Assembly (NCBI GenBank): GCA_032718475.1
Contig: JAUCBJ010002392.1
Location: 1-37,566 of the forward strand
Direction of reading: 5' to 3'
DNA length: 37,566 nt
Source of the DNA: Nemertoderma westbladi
Taxonomy: Eukaryota > Xenacoelomorpha > Nemertodermatida > Nemertodermatidae
In this document: positions 21,001-33,999 of the stretch, piece by piece
Layout: every line of letters begins with the position of its first letter
Numbering within the stretch: position 1 is the stretch's first letter
Position numbers and translations under genes: made by a program
The notes under the pieces: generated by a model
What the model saw: the letters and a program-made list of their open reading frames with translations, nothing else
The model's database searches: none
Told to the model about the DNA's origin: nothing

Positions 21001-24000
21001 TATCTACATCACACCACTCGCTTCCATACTAAACTATCTACATCACACCACTCGCTTCCATACTGAACCATCTACATCACACCACTCGCTTCCATACTGA
21101 ACTATCTACATCACACCACTCGCTTCCATACTGAACTATCTACATCACACCACTCGCTTCCATACTAAACTATCTACATCACACCACTCGCTTCCATACT
21201 GAACTAACTATCTACATCACACCACTCGCTTCCATACTAACTATCTACATCACACCACTCGCTTCCATACTGAACCATCTACATCACACCACTCGCTTCC
21301 ATACTGAACTATCTACATCACACCACTCGCTTCCATACTAAACTATCTACATCACACCACTCGCTTCCATACTGAACTAACTATCTACATCACACCACTC
21401 GCTTCCATACTAACTATCTACATCACACCACTCGCTTCCATACTGAACTATCTACATCACACCACTCGCTTCCATACTAAACTATCTACATCACACCACT
21501 CGCTTCCATACTGAACTAACTATCTACATCACACCACTCGCTTCCATACTGAACTATCTACATCACACCACTCGCTTCCATACTGAACTATCTACATCAC
21601 ACCACTCGCTTCCATACTGAACTATCTACATCACACCACTCGCTTCCATACTCAACTGTCTACATCACACCACTCGCTTCCATACTAAACTATCTACATC
21701 ACACCACTCGCTTCCATACTGAACTATCTACATCACACCACTCGCTTCCATACTAAACTATCTACATCACACCACTCGCTTCCATACTGAACTAACTATC
21801 TACATCACACCACTCGCTTCCATACTAACTATCTACATCACACCACTCGCTTCCATACTGAACCATCTACATCACACCACTCGCTTCCATACTGAACTAT
21901 CTACATCACACCACTCGCTTCCATACTGAACCTATCTACATCACACCACTCGCTTCCATACTGAACTATCTACATCACACCACTCGCTTCCATACTAAAC
22001 TATCTACATCACACCACTCGCTTCCATACTGAACTAACTATCTACATCACACCACTCGCTTCCATACTAACTATCTACATCACACCACTCGCTTCCATAC
22101 TGAACTATCTACATCACACCACTCGCTTCCATACTAAACTATCTACATCACACCACTCGCTTCCATACTGAACTAACTATCTACATCACACCACTCGCTT
22201 CCATACTGAACTAACTATCTACATCACACCACTCGCTTCCATACTGAACTATCTACATCACACCACTCGCTTCCATACTAACTATCTACATCACACCACT
22301 CGCTTCCATACTGAACTATCTACATCACACCACTCGCTTCCATACTAACTATCTACATCACACCACTCGCTTCCATACTGAACTATCTACATCACACCAC
22401 TCGCTTCCATACTAAACTATCTACATCACACCACTCGCTTCCATACTGAACTAACTATCTACATCACACCACTCGCTTCCATACTGAACTACTATCTACA
22501 TCACACCACTCGCTTCCATACTGAACTAACTATCTACATCACACCACTCGCTTCCATACTGAACTATCTACATCACACCACTCGCTTCCATACTGAACTA
22601 TCTACATCACACCACTCGCTTCCATACTAACTATCTACATCACACCACTCGCTTCCATACTAAACTATCTACATCACACCACTCGCTTCCATACTGAACT
22701 AACTATCTACATCACACCACTCGCTTCCATACTGAACTATCTACATCACACCACTCGCTTCCATACTGAACTAACTATCTACATCACACCACTCGCTTCC
22801 ATACTGAACTATCTACATCACACCACTCGCTTCCATACTGAACTATCTACATCACACCACTCGCTTCCATACTGAACTATCTACATCACACCACTCGCTT
22901 CCATACTAAACTATCTACATCACACCACTCGCTTCCATACTGAACTAACTATCTACATCACACCACTCGCTTCCATACTGAACTATCTACATCACACCAC
23001 TCGCTTCCATACTGAACTATCTACATCACACCACTCGCTTCCATACTGAACTATCTACATCACACCACTCGCTTCCATACTGAACTATCTACATCACACC
23101 ACTCGCTTCCATACTGAACTACTATCTACATCACACCACTCGCTTCCATACTAACTATCTACATCACACCACTCGCTTCCATACTGAACTATCTACATCA
23201 CACCACTCGCTTCCATACTGAACTATCTACATCACACCACTCGCTTCCATACTGAACTATCTACATCACACCACTCGCTTCCATACTGAACTATCTACAT
23301 CACACCACTCGCTTCCATACTGAACTATCTACATCACACCACTCGCTTCCATACTGAACTATCTACATCACACCACTCGCTTCCATACTGAACTATCTAC
23401 ATCACACCACTCGCTTCCATACTGAACTATCTACATCACACCACTCGCTTCCATACTGAACTATCTACATCACACCACTCGCTTCCATACTGAACTATCT
23501 ACATCACACCACTCGCTTCCATACTGAACTATCTACATCACACCACTCGCTTCCATACTGAACTATCTACATCACACCACTCGCTTCCATACTGAACTAT
23601 CTACATCACACCACTCGCTTCCATACTGAACTATCTACATCACACCACTCGCTTCCATACTGAACTATCTACATCACACCACTCGCTTCCATACTAACTA
23701 TCTACATCACACCACTCGCTTCCATACTGAACTATCTACATCACACCACTCGCTTCCATACTGAACTATCTACATCACACCACTCGCTTCCATACTGAAC
23801 TATCTACATCACACCACTCGCTTCCATACTGAACTATCTACATCACACCACTCGCTTCCATACTAACTATCTACATCACACCACTCGCTTCCATACTGAA
23901 CTATCTACATCACACCACTCGCTTCCATACTGAACTATCTACATCACACCACTCGCTTCCATACTGAACTATCTACATCACACCACTCGCTTCCATACTG

Positions 24001-27000
24001 AACTATCTACATCACACCACTCGCTTCCATACTGAACTATCTACATCACACCACTCGCTTCCATACTGAACTATCTACATCACACCACTCGCTTCCATAC
24101 TGAACTATCTACATCACACCACTCGCTTCCATACTGAACTATCTACATCACACCACTCGCTTCCATACTGAACTATCTACATCACACCACTCGCTTCCAT
24201 ACTGAACTATCTACATCACACCACTCGCTTCCATACTGAACTATCTACATCACACCACTCGCTTCCATACTGAACTATCTACATCACACCACTCGCTTCC
24301 ATACTGAACTATCTACATCACACCACTCGCTTCCATACTGAACTATCTACATCACACCACTCGCTTCCATACTGAACTATCTACATCACACCACTCGCTT
24401 CCATACTGAACTATCTACATCACACCACTCGCTTCCATACTGAACTATCTACATCACACCACTCGCTTCCATACTGAACTATCTACATCACACCACTCGC
24501 TTCCATACTGAACTATCTACATCACACCACTCGCTTCCATACTGAACTATCTACATCACACCACTCGCTTCCATACTGAACTATCTACATCACACCACTC
24601 GCTTCCATACTGAACTATCTACATCACACCACTCGCTTCCATACTGAACTATCTACATCACACCACTCGCTTCCATACTGAACTATCTACATCACACCAC
24701 TCGCTTCCATACTGAACTATCTACATCACACCACTCGCTTCCATACTGAACTATCTACATCACACCACTCGCTTCCATACTGAACTATCTACATCACACC
24801 ACTCGCTTCCATACTGAACTATCTACATCACACCACTCGCTTCCATACTGAACTATCTACATCACACCACTCGCTTCCATACTGAACTATCTACATCACA
24901 CCACTCGCTTCCATACTGAACTATCTACATCACACCACTCGCTTCCATACTGAACTATCTACATCACACCACTCGCTTCCATACTGAACTATCTACATCA
25001 CACCACTCGCTTCCATACTGAACTATCTACATCACACCACTCGCTTCCATACTGAACTATCTACATCACACCACTCGCTTCCATACTGAACTATCTACAT
25101 CACACCACTCGCTTCCATACTGAACTATCTACATCACACCACTCGCTTCCATACTGAACTAACTATCTACATCACACCACTCGCTTCCATACTGAACTAC
25201 TATCTACATCACACCACTCGCTTCCATACTGAACTATCTACATCACACCACTCGCTTCCATACTGAACTATCTACATCACACCACTCGCTTCCATACTGA
25301 ACTATCTACATCACACCACTCGCTTCCATACTGAACTATCTACATCACACCACTCGCTTCCATACTGAACTATCTACATCACACCACTCGCTTCCATACT
25401 GAACTATCTACATCACACCACTCGCTTCCATACTGAACTATCTACATCACACCACTCGCTTCCATACTGAACTACTATCTACATCACACCACTCGCTTCC
25501 ATACTGAACTACTATCTACATCACACCACTCGCTTCCATACTGAACTAACTATCTACATCACACCACTCGCTTCCATACTGAACTATCTACATCACACCA
25601 CTCGCTTCCATACTGAACTATCTACATCACACCACTCGCTTCCATACTGAACTAACTATCTACATCACACCACTCGCTTCCATACTGAACTATCTACATC
25701 ACACCACTCGCTTCCATACTGAACTAACTATCTACATCACACCACTCGCTTCCATACTGAACTATCTACATCACACCACTCGCTTCCATACTGAACCTAT
25801 CTACATCACACCACTCGCTTCCATACTGAACTATCTACATCACACCACTCGCTTCCATACTAACTATCTACATCACACCACTCGCTTCCATACTGAACTA
25901 TCTACATCACACCACTCGCTTCCATACTGAACTATCTACATCACACCACTCGCTTCCATACTGAACTAACTATCTACATCACACCACTCGCTTCCATACT
26001 GAACCTATCTACATCACACCACTCGCTTCCATACTAACTATCTACATCACACCACTCGCTTCCATACTGAACTATCTACATCACACCACTCGCTTCCATA
26101 CTGAACTATCTACATCACACCACTCGCTTCCATACTGAACTATCTACATCACACCACTCGCTTCCATACTGAACTATCTACATCACACCACTCGCTTCCA
26201 TACTGAACTATCTACATCACACCACTCGCTTCCATACTGAACTATCTACATCACACCACTCGCTTCCATACTGAACTATCTACATCACACCACTCGCTTC
26301 CATACTGAACTATCTACATCACACCACTCGCTTCCATACTGAACTATCTACATCACACCACTCGCTTCCATACTGAACTATCTACATCACACCACTCGCT
26401 TCCATACTGAACTAACTATATACATCACACCACTCGCTTCCATACTGAACTATCTACATCACACCACTCGCTTCCATACTGAACTATCTACATCACACCA
26501 CTCGCTTCCATACTGAACTATCTACATCACACCACTCGCTTCCATACTGAACTATCTACATCACACCACTCGCTTCCATACTGAACTATCTACATCACAC
26601 CACTCGCTTCCATACTGAACTATCTACATCACACCACTCGCTTCCATACTGAACTATCTACATCACACCACTCGCTTCCATACTGAACTATCTACATCAC
26701 ACCACTCGCTTCCATACTGAACTAACTATATACATCACACCACTCGCTTCCATACTGAACTATCTACATCACACCACTCGCTTCCATACTGAACTATCTA
26801 CATCACACCACTCGCTTCCATACTGAACTATCTACATCACACCACTCGCTTCCATACTGAACCATCTACATCACACCACTCGCTTCCATACTGAACTAAC
26901 TATATACATCACACCACTCGCTTCCATACTGAACTATCTACATCACACCACTCGCTTCCATACTGAACTATCTACATCACACCACTCGCTTCCATACTGA

Positions 27001-30000
27001 ACCATCTACATCACACCACTCGCTTCCATACTGAACCATCTACATCACACCACTCGCTTCCATACTGAACCATCTACATCACACCACTCGCTTCCATACT
27101 GAACTAACTATATACATCACACCACTCGCTTCCATACTGAACCATCTACATCACACCACTCGCTTCCATACTGAACCATCTACATCACACCACTCGCTTC
27201 CATACTGAACTATCTACATCACACCACTCGCTTCCATACTGAACTATCTACATCACACCACTCGCTTCCATACTGAACCATCTACATCACACCACTCGCT
27301 TCCATACTGAACTATCTACATCACACCACTCGCTTCCATACTGAACCATCTACATCACACCACTCGCTTCCATACTAACTATCTACATCACACCACTCGC
27401 TTCCATACTAACTATCTACATCACACCACTCGCTTCCATACTGAACTATATACATCACACCACTCGCTTCCATACTGAACTATCTACATCACACCACTCG
27501 CTTCCATACTGAACTAACTATCTACATCACACCACTCGCTTCCATACTGAACCATCTACATCACACCACTCGCTTCCATACTAACTATCTACATCACACC
27601 ACTCGCTTCCATACTGAACTATCTACATCACACCACTCGCTTCCATACTGAACTATCTACATCACACCACTCGCTTCCATACTGAACTATCTACATCACA
27701 CCACTCGCTTCCATACTGAACTATCTACATCACACCACTCGCTTCCATACTAACTATCTACATCACACCACTCGCTTCCATACTGAACTATCTACATCAC
27801 ACCACTCGCTTCCATACTGAACTATCTACATCACACCACTCGCTTCCATACTGAACTATCTACATCACACCACTCGCTTCCATACTGAACTATCTACATC
27901 ACACCACTCGCTTCCATACTGAACTATCTACATCACACCACTCGCTTCCATACTGAACTAACTATATACATCACACCACTCGCTTCCATACTGAACTATC
28001 TACATCACACCACTCGCTTCCATACTGAACTATCTACATCACACCACTCGCTTCCATACTGAACTATCTACATCACACCACTCGCTTCCATACTGAACTA
28101 TCTACATCACACCACTCGCTTCCATACTGAACTATCTACATCACACCACTCGCTTCCATACTGAACTATCTACATCACACCACTCGCTTCCATACTGAAC
28201 TATCTACATCACACCACTCGCTTCCATACTGAACTAACTATATACATCACACCACTCGCTTCCATACTGAACTATCTACATCACACCACTCGCTTCCATA
28301 CTGAACTATCTACATCACACCACTCGCTTCCATACTGAACTATCTACATCACACCACTCGCTTCCATACTGAACCATCTACATCACACCACTCGCTTCCA
28401 TACTGAACTAACTATATACATCACACCACTCGCTTCCATACTGAACTATCTACATCACACCACTCGCTTCCATACTGAACTATCTACATCACACCACTCG
28501 CTTCCATACTGAACCATCTACATCACACCACTCGCTTCCATACTGAACCATCTACATCACACCACTCGCTTCCATACTGAACCATCTACATCACACCACT
28601 CGCTTCCATACTGAACTAACTATATACATCACACCACTCGCTTCCATACTGAACCATCTACATCACACCACTCGCTTCCATACTGAACCATCTACATCAC
28701 ACCACTCGCTTCCATACTGAACTATCTACATCACACCACTCGCTTATATACTGAACCATCTACATCACACCACTCGCTTCCATACTGAACTATCTACATC
28801 ACACCACTCGCTTCCATACTGAACTATCTACATCACACCACTCGCTTCCATACTGAACCATCTACATCACACCACTCGCTTCCATACTGAACTATCTACA
28901 TCACACCACTCGCTTCCATACTGAACTATCTACATCACACCACTCGCTTCCATACTGAACCATCTACATCACACCACTCGCTTCCATACTGAACTATCTA
29001 CATCACACCACTCGCTTCCATACTGAACTATCTACATCACACCACTCGCTTCCATACTGAACCATCTACATCACACCACTCGCTTCCATACTGAACTAAC
29101 TATATACATCACACCACTCGCTTCCATACTGAACTATCTACATCACACCACTCGCTTATATACTGAACCATCTACATCACACCACTCGCTTCCATACTGA
29201 ACTATCTACATCACACCACTCGCTTCCATACTGAACTAACTATCTACATCACACCACTCGCTTCCATACTGAACCATCTACATCACACCACTCGCTTCCA
29301 TACTAACTATATACATCACACCACTCGCTTCCATACTGAACCATCTACATCACACCACTCGCTTCCATACTGAACTATCTACATCACACCACTCGCTTCC
29401 ATACTGAACCATCTACATCACACCACTCGCTTCCATACTAACTATATACATCACACCACTCGCTTCCATACTGAACCATCTACATCACACCACTCGCTTC
29501 CATACTAACTATATACATCACACCACTCGCTTCCATACTGAACCATCTACATCACACCACTCGCTTCCATACTAACTATATACATCACACCACTCGCTTC
29601 CATACTGAACCATCTACATCACACCACTCGCTTCCATACTAACTATATACATCACACCACTCGCTTCCATACTGAACCATCTACATCACACCACTCGCTT
29701 CCATACTGAACCATCTACATCACACCACTCGCTTCCATACTGAACCATCTACATCACACCACTCGCTTCCATACTGAACCATCTACATCACACCACTCGC
29801 TTCCATACTGAACTAACTATATACATCACACCACTCGCTTCCATACTGAACCATCTACATCACACCACTCGCTTCCATACTGAACTATCTACATCACACC
29901 ACTCGCTTCCATACTGAACTATCTACATCACACCACTCGCTTCCATACTGAACCATCTACATCACACCACTCGCTTCCATACTGAACTAACTATATACAT

Positions 30001-30833
30001 CACACCACTCGCTTCCATACTGAACTATCTACATCACACCACTCGCTTCCATACTGAACCATCTACATCACACCACTCGCTTCCATACTAACTATATACA
30101 TCACACCACTCGCTTCCATACTGAACCATCTACATCACACCACTCGCTTCCATACTGAACTATCTACATCACACCACTCGCTTCCATACTGAACCATCTA
30201 CATCACACCACTCGCTTCCATACTAACTATATACATCACACCACTCGCTTCCATACTGAACCATCTACATCACACCACTCGCTTCCATACTAACTATATA
30301 CATCACACCACTCGCTTCCATACTGAACCATCTACATCACACCACTCGCTTCCATACTAACTATATACATCACACCACTCGCTTCCATACTGAACCATCT
30401 ACATCACACCACTCGCTTCCATACTAACTATATACATCACACCACTCGCTTCCATACTGAACCATCTACATCACACCACTCGCTTCCATACTGAACTATC
30501 TACATCACACCACTCGCTTCCATACTGAACCATCTACATCACACCACTCGCTTCCATACTGAACTATCTACATCACACCACTCGCTTCCATACTGAACTA
30601 ACTATATACATCACACCACTCGCTTCCATACTGAACTATCTACATCACACCACTCGCTTCCATACTAACTATCTACATCACACCACTCGCTTCCATACTG
30701 AACTATCTACATCACACCACTCGCTTCCATACTGAACTATCTACATCACACCACTCGCTTCCATACTGAACTATCTACATCACACCACTCGCTTCCATAC
30801 TAACTATCTACATCACACCACTCGTTTCCATAC
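18023..30833 (+). repeat. 34-bp satellite array, main segment (~375 copies)
   Basis: About 12.8 kb of uninterrupted head-to-tail copies of the 34-bp unit. Length variants include 33 bp (ACTAAC), 38 bp (GAACTAACTAT), 37 bp (GAACTACTAT), 35 bp (GAACCTAT) and 36 bp (CTATACAT), plus GAACCAT, TAAACTAT and ACTATATACAT forms. The forms are not randomly mixed: about 20.1-22.5 kb repeats a four-monomer order, 23.88-25.15 kb is nearly homogeneous, 26.4-28.7 kb contains a duplicated block, and 29.3-30.45 kb alternates two forms. The array ends abruptly in a changed unit (CTCGTTTCCATACC) at about 30,821-30,833. No coding capacity. Confidence 0.98.
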
Positions 30834-31223
30834 CATAATTGGTATCACATCTTCACTCCACCACCATCATCATCATGTAGCTAGCTATTCATCCATATTA
30901 CGCAGTCCGAAGGAACATATAAGATATTGTAAAAATATTGATTTTACAGTCGTCGCTCGACAAACAAAGCAGCGGGGAATTATATATTGTATAATTCCGC
31001 AGCATTGTACTGGTGGGTGTAAATCGATGCCAACATCTTTATTTATTATGTGATGAATGATGGAAGATTGCAGAATTATTTAATTAATTTAATTTAATTG
31101 TTTACTTCAGCGTAAAAGCCATATCTAAAAACTATGGTGCACAAATTTAAAATAGGAATATATCAAGTAAAATAAATTAAGTAAAAATAAAATAATAATC
31201 AGACACATCGCATGTTGTAAGTA
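30834..31223. other. right flank of the satellite, non-coding
   Basis: ATACCATAATTGGTAT at about 30,830-30,845 is a small palindrome at the array boundary. A CCACCACCATCATCATCATG trinucleotide run follows at about 30,858-30,877. Around 30,975-31,003 a hairpin pairs GGAATTATA with TATAATTCC. Confidence 0.6.
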
Positions 31224-32027
31224 CTATATGTAGCAGATGTAACACACCAATTTGTTACGCATGCACGAGATTAAATAATTATTAGATTTATTTACAAGAA
31301 TATGAAGGATAAAACAGGACCATTTAAAAATTTCAGTAAAAGATCGGATATTAAGATCACGTAGCATTAAAGTGGCATGGCACTATTAATTTCTTGAGTT
31401 TCTCCGTTGCACAGCAGAATGTGAATGAGCAGAATGCCTTACACAATTAGTTCGAGCTACGCTGGTTTTATAATGATATGACTGGAGAGAGTAAATGTCA
31501 GACCACAGTGAACAACAGTAAATATTTGAACAAAAAGTGTTGAATAATATTACCTTAACGCGATCTGAACAATTACCAAATCTCCTAATGACCATATTAG
31601 TTCTAGAATAAAAGGATCCGGTTTGGTCGATAATATCGGCGACATCAGATAAATCTCTTGAAATTATATGGCCTAGGTATTTAAAATTATCAACATAAGT
31701 TCAATATTCTAGAATCTAAGAATATAGAAGCAGGTGTATAAATAGTATAAATAGTGACGTATGTTTGCTCTGAAGAAACATGCACTTAGATTTCTTTGCA
31801 TCGAATGACATACAGTGTTCCGTAGCAAATGATACACATATATTCAATAGGGATTGCAGTGTACAAGGATTTATGGTAATAATGCAAATATCATCTGCAT
31901 AAATTAAACGGTTGATTACTGAACCATCTAAAGTGCAGCCTAGTTCAGAAGCGTTTATTATTTTACTTATTCCATTGAATTCAGAACCCTCACAACCCCG
32001 AATAACGAAAGACTCAAGGTGACACAA
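31224..32027 (-). mobile_element. LINE reverse transcriptase fragment, minus strand
   Basis: Reading down from 32027, the product contains INASELGCTLDGS, then INRLIYADDICIIT with the catalytic YADD box, then LLNICVSFATEHCMSFDAKK. After a frame change near 31,720 it continues FKYLGHIISRDLSDVADI and MVIRRFGNCSDRVKVILFN, the thumb region. Near 31,380 it shifts again to LNIRSFTEIFKWSCFI, ending at a TAG (31224-31226). The order YADD, 'YLGh.is', thumb, tail is that of non-LTR RTs. It is 5'-truncated and frameshifted, so inactive. It differs clearly from the RTE-like copy at 11.6-13.2 kb and so represents a separate lineage. Confidence 0.8.
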
Positions 32028-32430
32028 TCAATTGATATATTTGATGGATTTCAATATTTTGTGCTGGCACCATACAAGTTTGAGATGACTAGTTAGATAA
32101 TAATTTATTCCATTGAATTCAGAGTCTCCATAAACCTCTAAAAAGAGAGAAATAAGTTATCACAATCAATTGAACAATTGAATGTATTTTCAAAAGTTGT
32201 GCTGGCATCAAATTTTGCACACAGCATGGAAAATTACTTGAATTGATACCCCTGGTGCAACTGGATATATTCCATCGAAATCAGAACCTCAAAAATCCCA
32301 TATTGTGCAAAAACCAGGTTCAAGCAATCAATTTACAAAATTTACACATTTCAAAATTTGGTGCTGGCACCAAAATTTGGCACCGCCGAAAAAAAACAAG
32401 TTTGAAATTTCTAAATTTATTTATATGAAT
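31969..32430. repeat. decayed ~150-bp tandem repeat, three to four units
   Basis: Segments starting at about 31,969, 32,106 and 32,266 each begin with a TATTCCAT(T/C)GAATTCAGA-like phrase, continue with an AATCAATT phrase, and end with a TGTGCTGGCA(C/T)CA phrase. A fourth, weaker start lies at about 32,425. The first unit overlaps the N-terminal end of the LINE RT frame. Confidence 0.65.
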
Positions 32431-32658
32431 TCCATCTAATTGCAAACACCAAAAAACCGGTTTTAAATCATAAACCAAGTTACAAATCATATTTCTTGCA
32501 AAGTAATTTTAAAAAAAACCCTCAAAAAAGTGCCAAAAGTAGGGTTGAAAAATGGTGCTATAACTCGAAAACTTCCTAATATTTTTAAAACTATTTTCAC
32601 TATAAGTAAGACATTTGGAAGATAAAATAGGAAGATTTTTAGGAAAAGTCATTAAATT
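32431..32658. other. non-coding, no recognised content
   Basis: AT-rich, with runs of A and the phrase ATAACTCGAAAACTTCC. Nothing else is recognised. Confidence 0.3.
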
Positions 32659-33030
32659 TCAGATTCCCAACTGCGTTTGTTTCTGAGTTAACACAAAAAA
32701 CCATGGGGGGAGGGGGGAATCATCTTTAATAGGGTTAAAGATGCGATGGAATATACCACGAACTACACCACGTCTGAAAGACTCAAGCGCCGTTGAAAGT
32801 GCATAGTCAACTCGAGTGACAACAAAATCAAGAAAGGACAAGAGGCCCTCTTCCTCCATCTCAAGGGTATGCTTGAGATTGGGATTGGGGTCATTGACTT
32901 CTACCAGCTTCTCAGTGGGATCGTTACTGCCAACGCTAAATACATCATCAACGTACCTATCACTAAGCTTGGTGCCAGAACCGATCCTCCCGTCGAGGAG
33001 GATCGATCCAAGGGACTCCCTTACGAAACG
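32659..33030 (-). mobile_element. Penelope-like reverse transcriptase fragment
   Basis: The minus strand is open for about 123 codons from 33030 to the stop at 32659. It contains RYVDDVFSVG, then NDPNPNLKHTLEMEEEGLLS and FLDFVVTRVDYALSTALE. 'RYVDD.F', followed about 25-30 residues later by 'HPn.kfTlE.E..g.LpFLD..v.R', is characteristic of Penelope-like element RTs. The frame upstream and downstream loses similarity (a GSP-type motif and the GIY-YIG endonuclease are not found), so it is a fragment. Plus-strand frames over the same interval (32816-33034 and 32869-33063) are shadows. Confidence 0.65.
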
Positions 33031-33790
33031 TTAGTGGCACAGTTCGGAGTGAGGATGGAATAGTCCAACGTGAGACTGTTGAGTTGGTGTTCAGACAACC
33101 ACATCATGACACACTGCGGCGAGCCCAATACACGTTGGCTGACTGACTGGCATAAATTGTTTAAACATTTAAAGTAATTGCTAGACAAAAGCTTACAAAA
33201 GCTTTAAATGTATTGCATTCAAACACGCAAGCCGAAAGCACACAAGCAAAAACATGATTGGCGTAAAAGTTTGTTGTGCTGCTTCCCAGTGGTTAGTTAC
33301 CTACCTTACAGAGCTCTCTCTTCATTTCAATACCCATTCTGTCTCCCTTTGTGAATTTCTCTCTACAATTCCTTGCTTGGCCTCCTGAAAAATGCCTTCA
33401 GCTGCGGTTGGCTAATAGGCTTACCGGGAATTGTGCTGTGTAGCACTTTATGTAGCTAAATCGACAAAACTGAACACAATTTGGCGTCTACAGTACATGT
33501 ACTGGTGGTGTACAATAGGTATAATCACCAAGCACTGGGTACTGCATGAGTATCAGCCGTGTAAAGCTTTCTCACCTGATGTATAAAGTTTTCCTACCTG
33601 CCATTACAATTTATCTTACATTGCTTGTGTGAATTTCTCTCACCTGCCTTATAAATTCGATGCCAATTCCTCCTGAGTTACATAACACAGTTGGCCTAAT
33701 GCAGTAATATATCAATTTTGATTGATTAAAATACTATTTACAGGAATTTTAAATAAATTCTAAATCATTATTGAGGTAATACGTTGCAAT
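33031..33790 (+). promoter_or_regulatory. upstream region of the crystallin gene, possible TATA elements
   Basis: Two similar ~30-bp phrases occur, TTTCTCACCTGATGTATAAA ending at about 33,587 and TTCTCTCACCTGCCTTATAA ending at about 33,653. Each carries a TATAAA/TATAAAT-like element after a CACCTG E-box. Either could place transcription start 110-180 bp before the ATG at 33,791. There is no direct evidence for the start site, and 5' untranslated introns cannot be excluded. Confidence 0.25.
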
Positions 33791-33999
33791 ATGGCAATAA
33801 ATTCACTTCTACTTATTGTCATGGTAGTCAGTATGAGCTGCGCTACAGATCTAGACCCATGTGATCCTCTCATAGAGCTGTACCCAGAGGACAACCTCGG
33901 CGGAGAGAAAGTGGAAATCTCTACCAAAACCAACACGGAGCAGTTAGCTGCACTAAACATGAGTGATGCAGTTGTTTCAGTCGACGTAAAGTGTGGCAC
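33791..33999 (+). CDS. crystallin gene exon 1 (signal peptide and Greek key 1)
   Basis: The exon ends ...TGTGGCAC before GTAAGT, a consensus donor, in phase 2. It encodes residues 1-69 and two bases of Thr70. If read through, the frame hits TAA at 34001, so splicing is required. Confidence 0.85.

Noticed and set aside
15769-30833. CRISPR array
   Set aside because: The unit repeats directly without unique spacers; variation is small indels and C/T changes within the unit, and the context is eukaryotic.
15769-30833. centromere or telomere identity
   Set aside because: Length and homogeneity are compatible with either, but no telomeric repeat is present and nothing in the sequence identifies a centromere.
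32816-33063. plus-strand ORFs as small genes
   Set aside because: The opposite strand carries a recognisable RYVDD...FLD reverse transcriptase frame over the same bases, which explains the openness.
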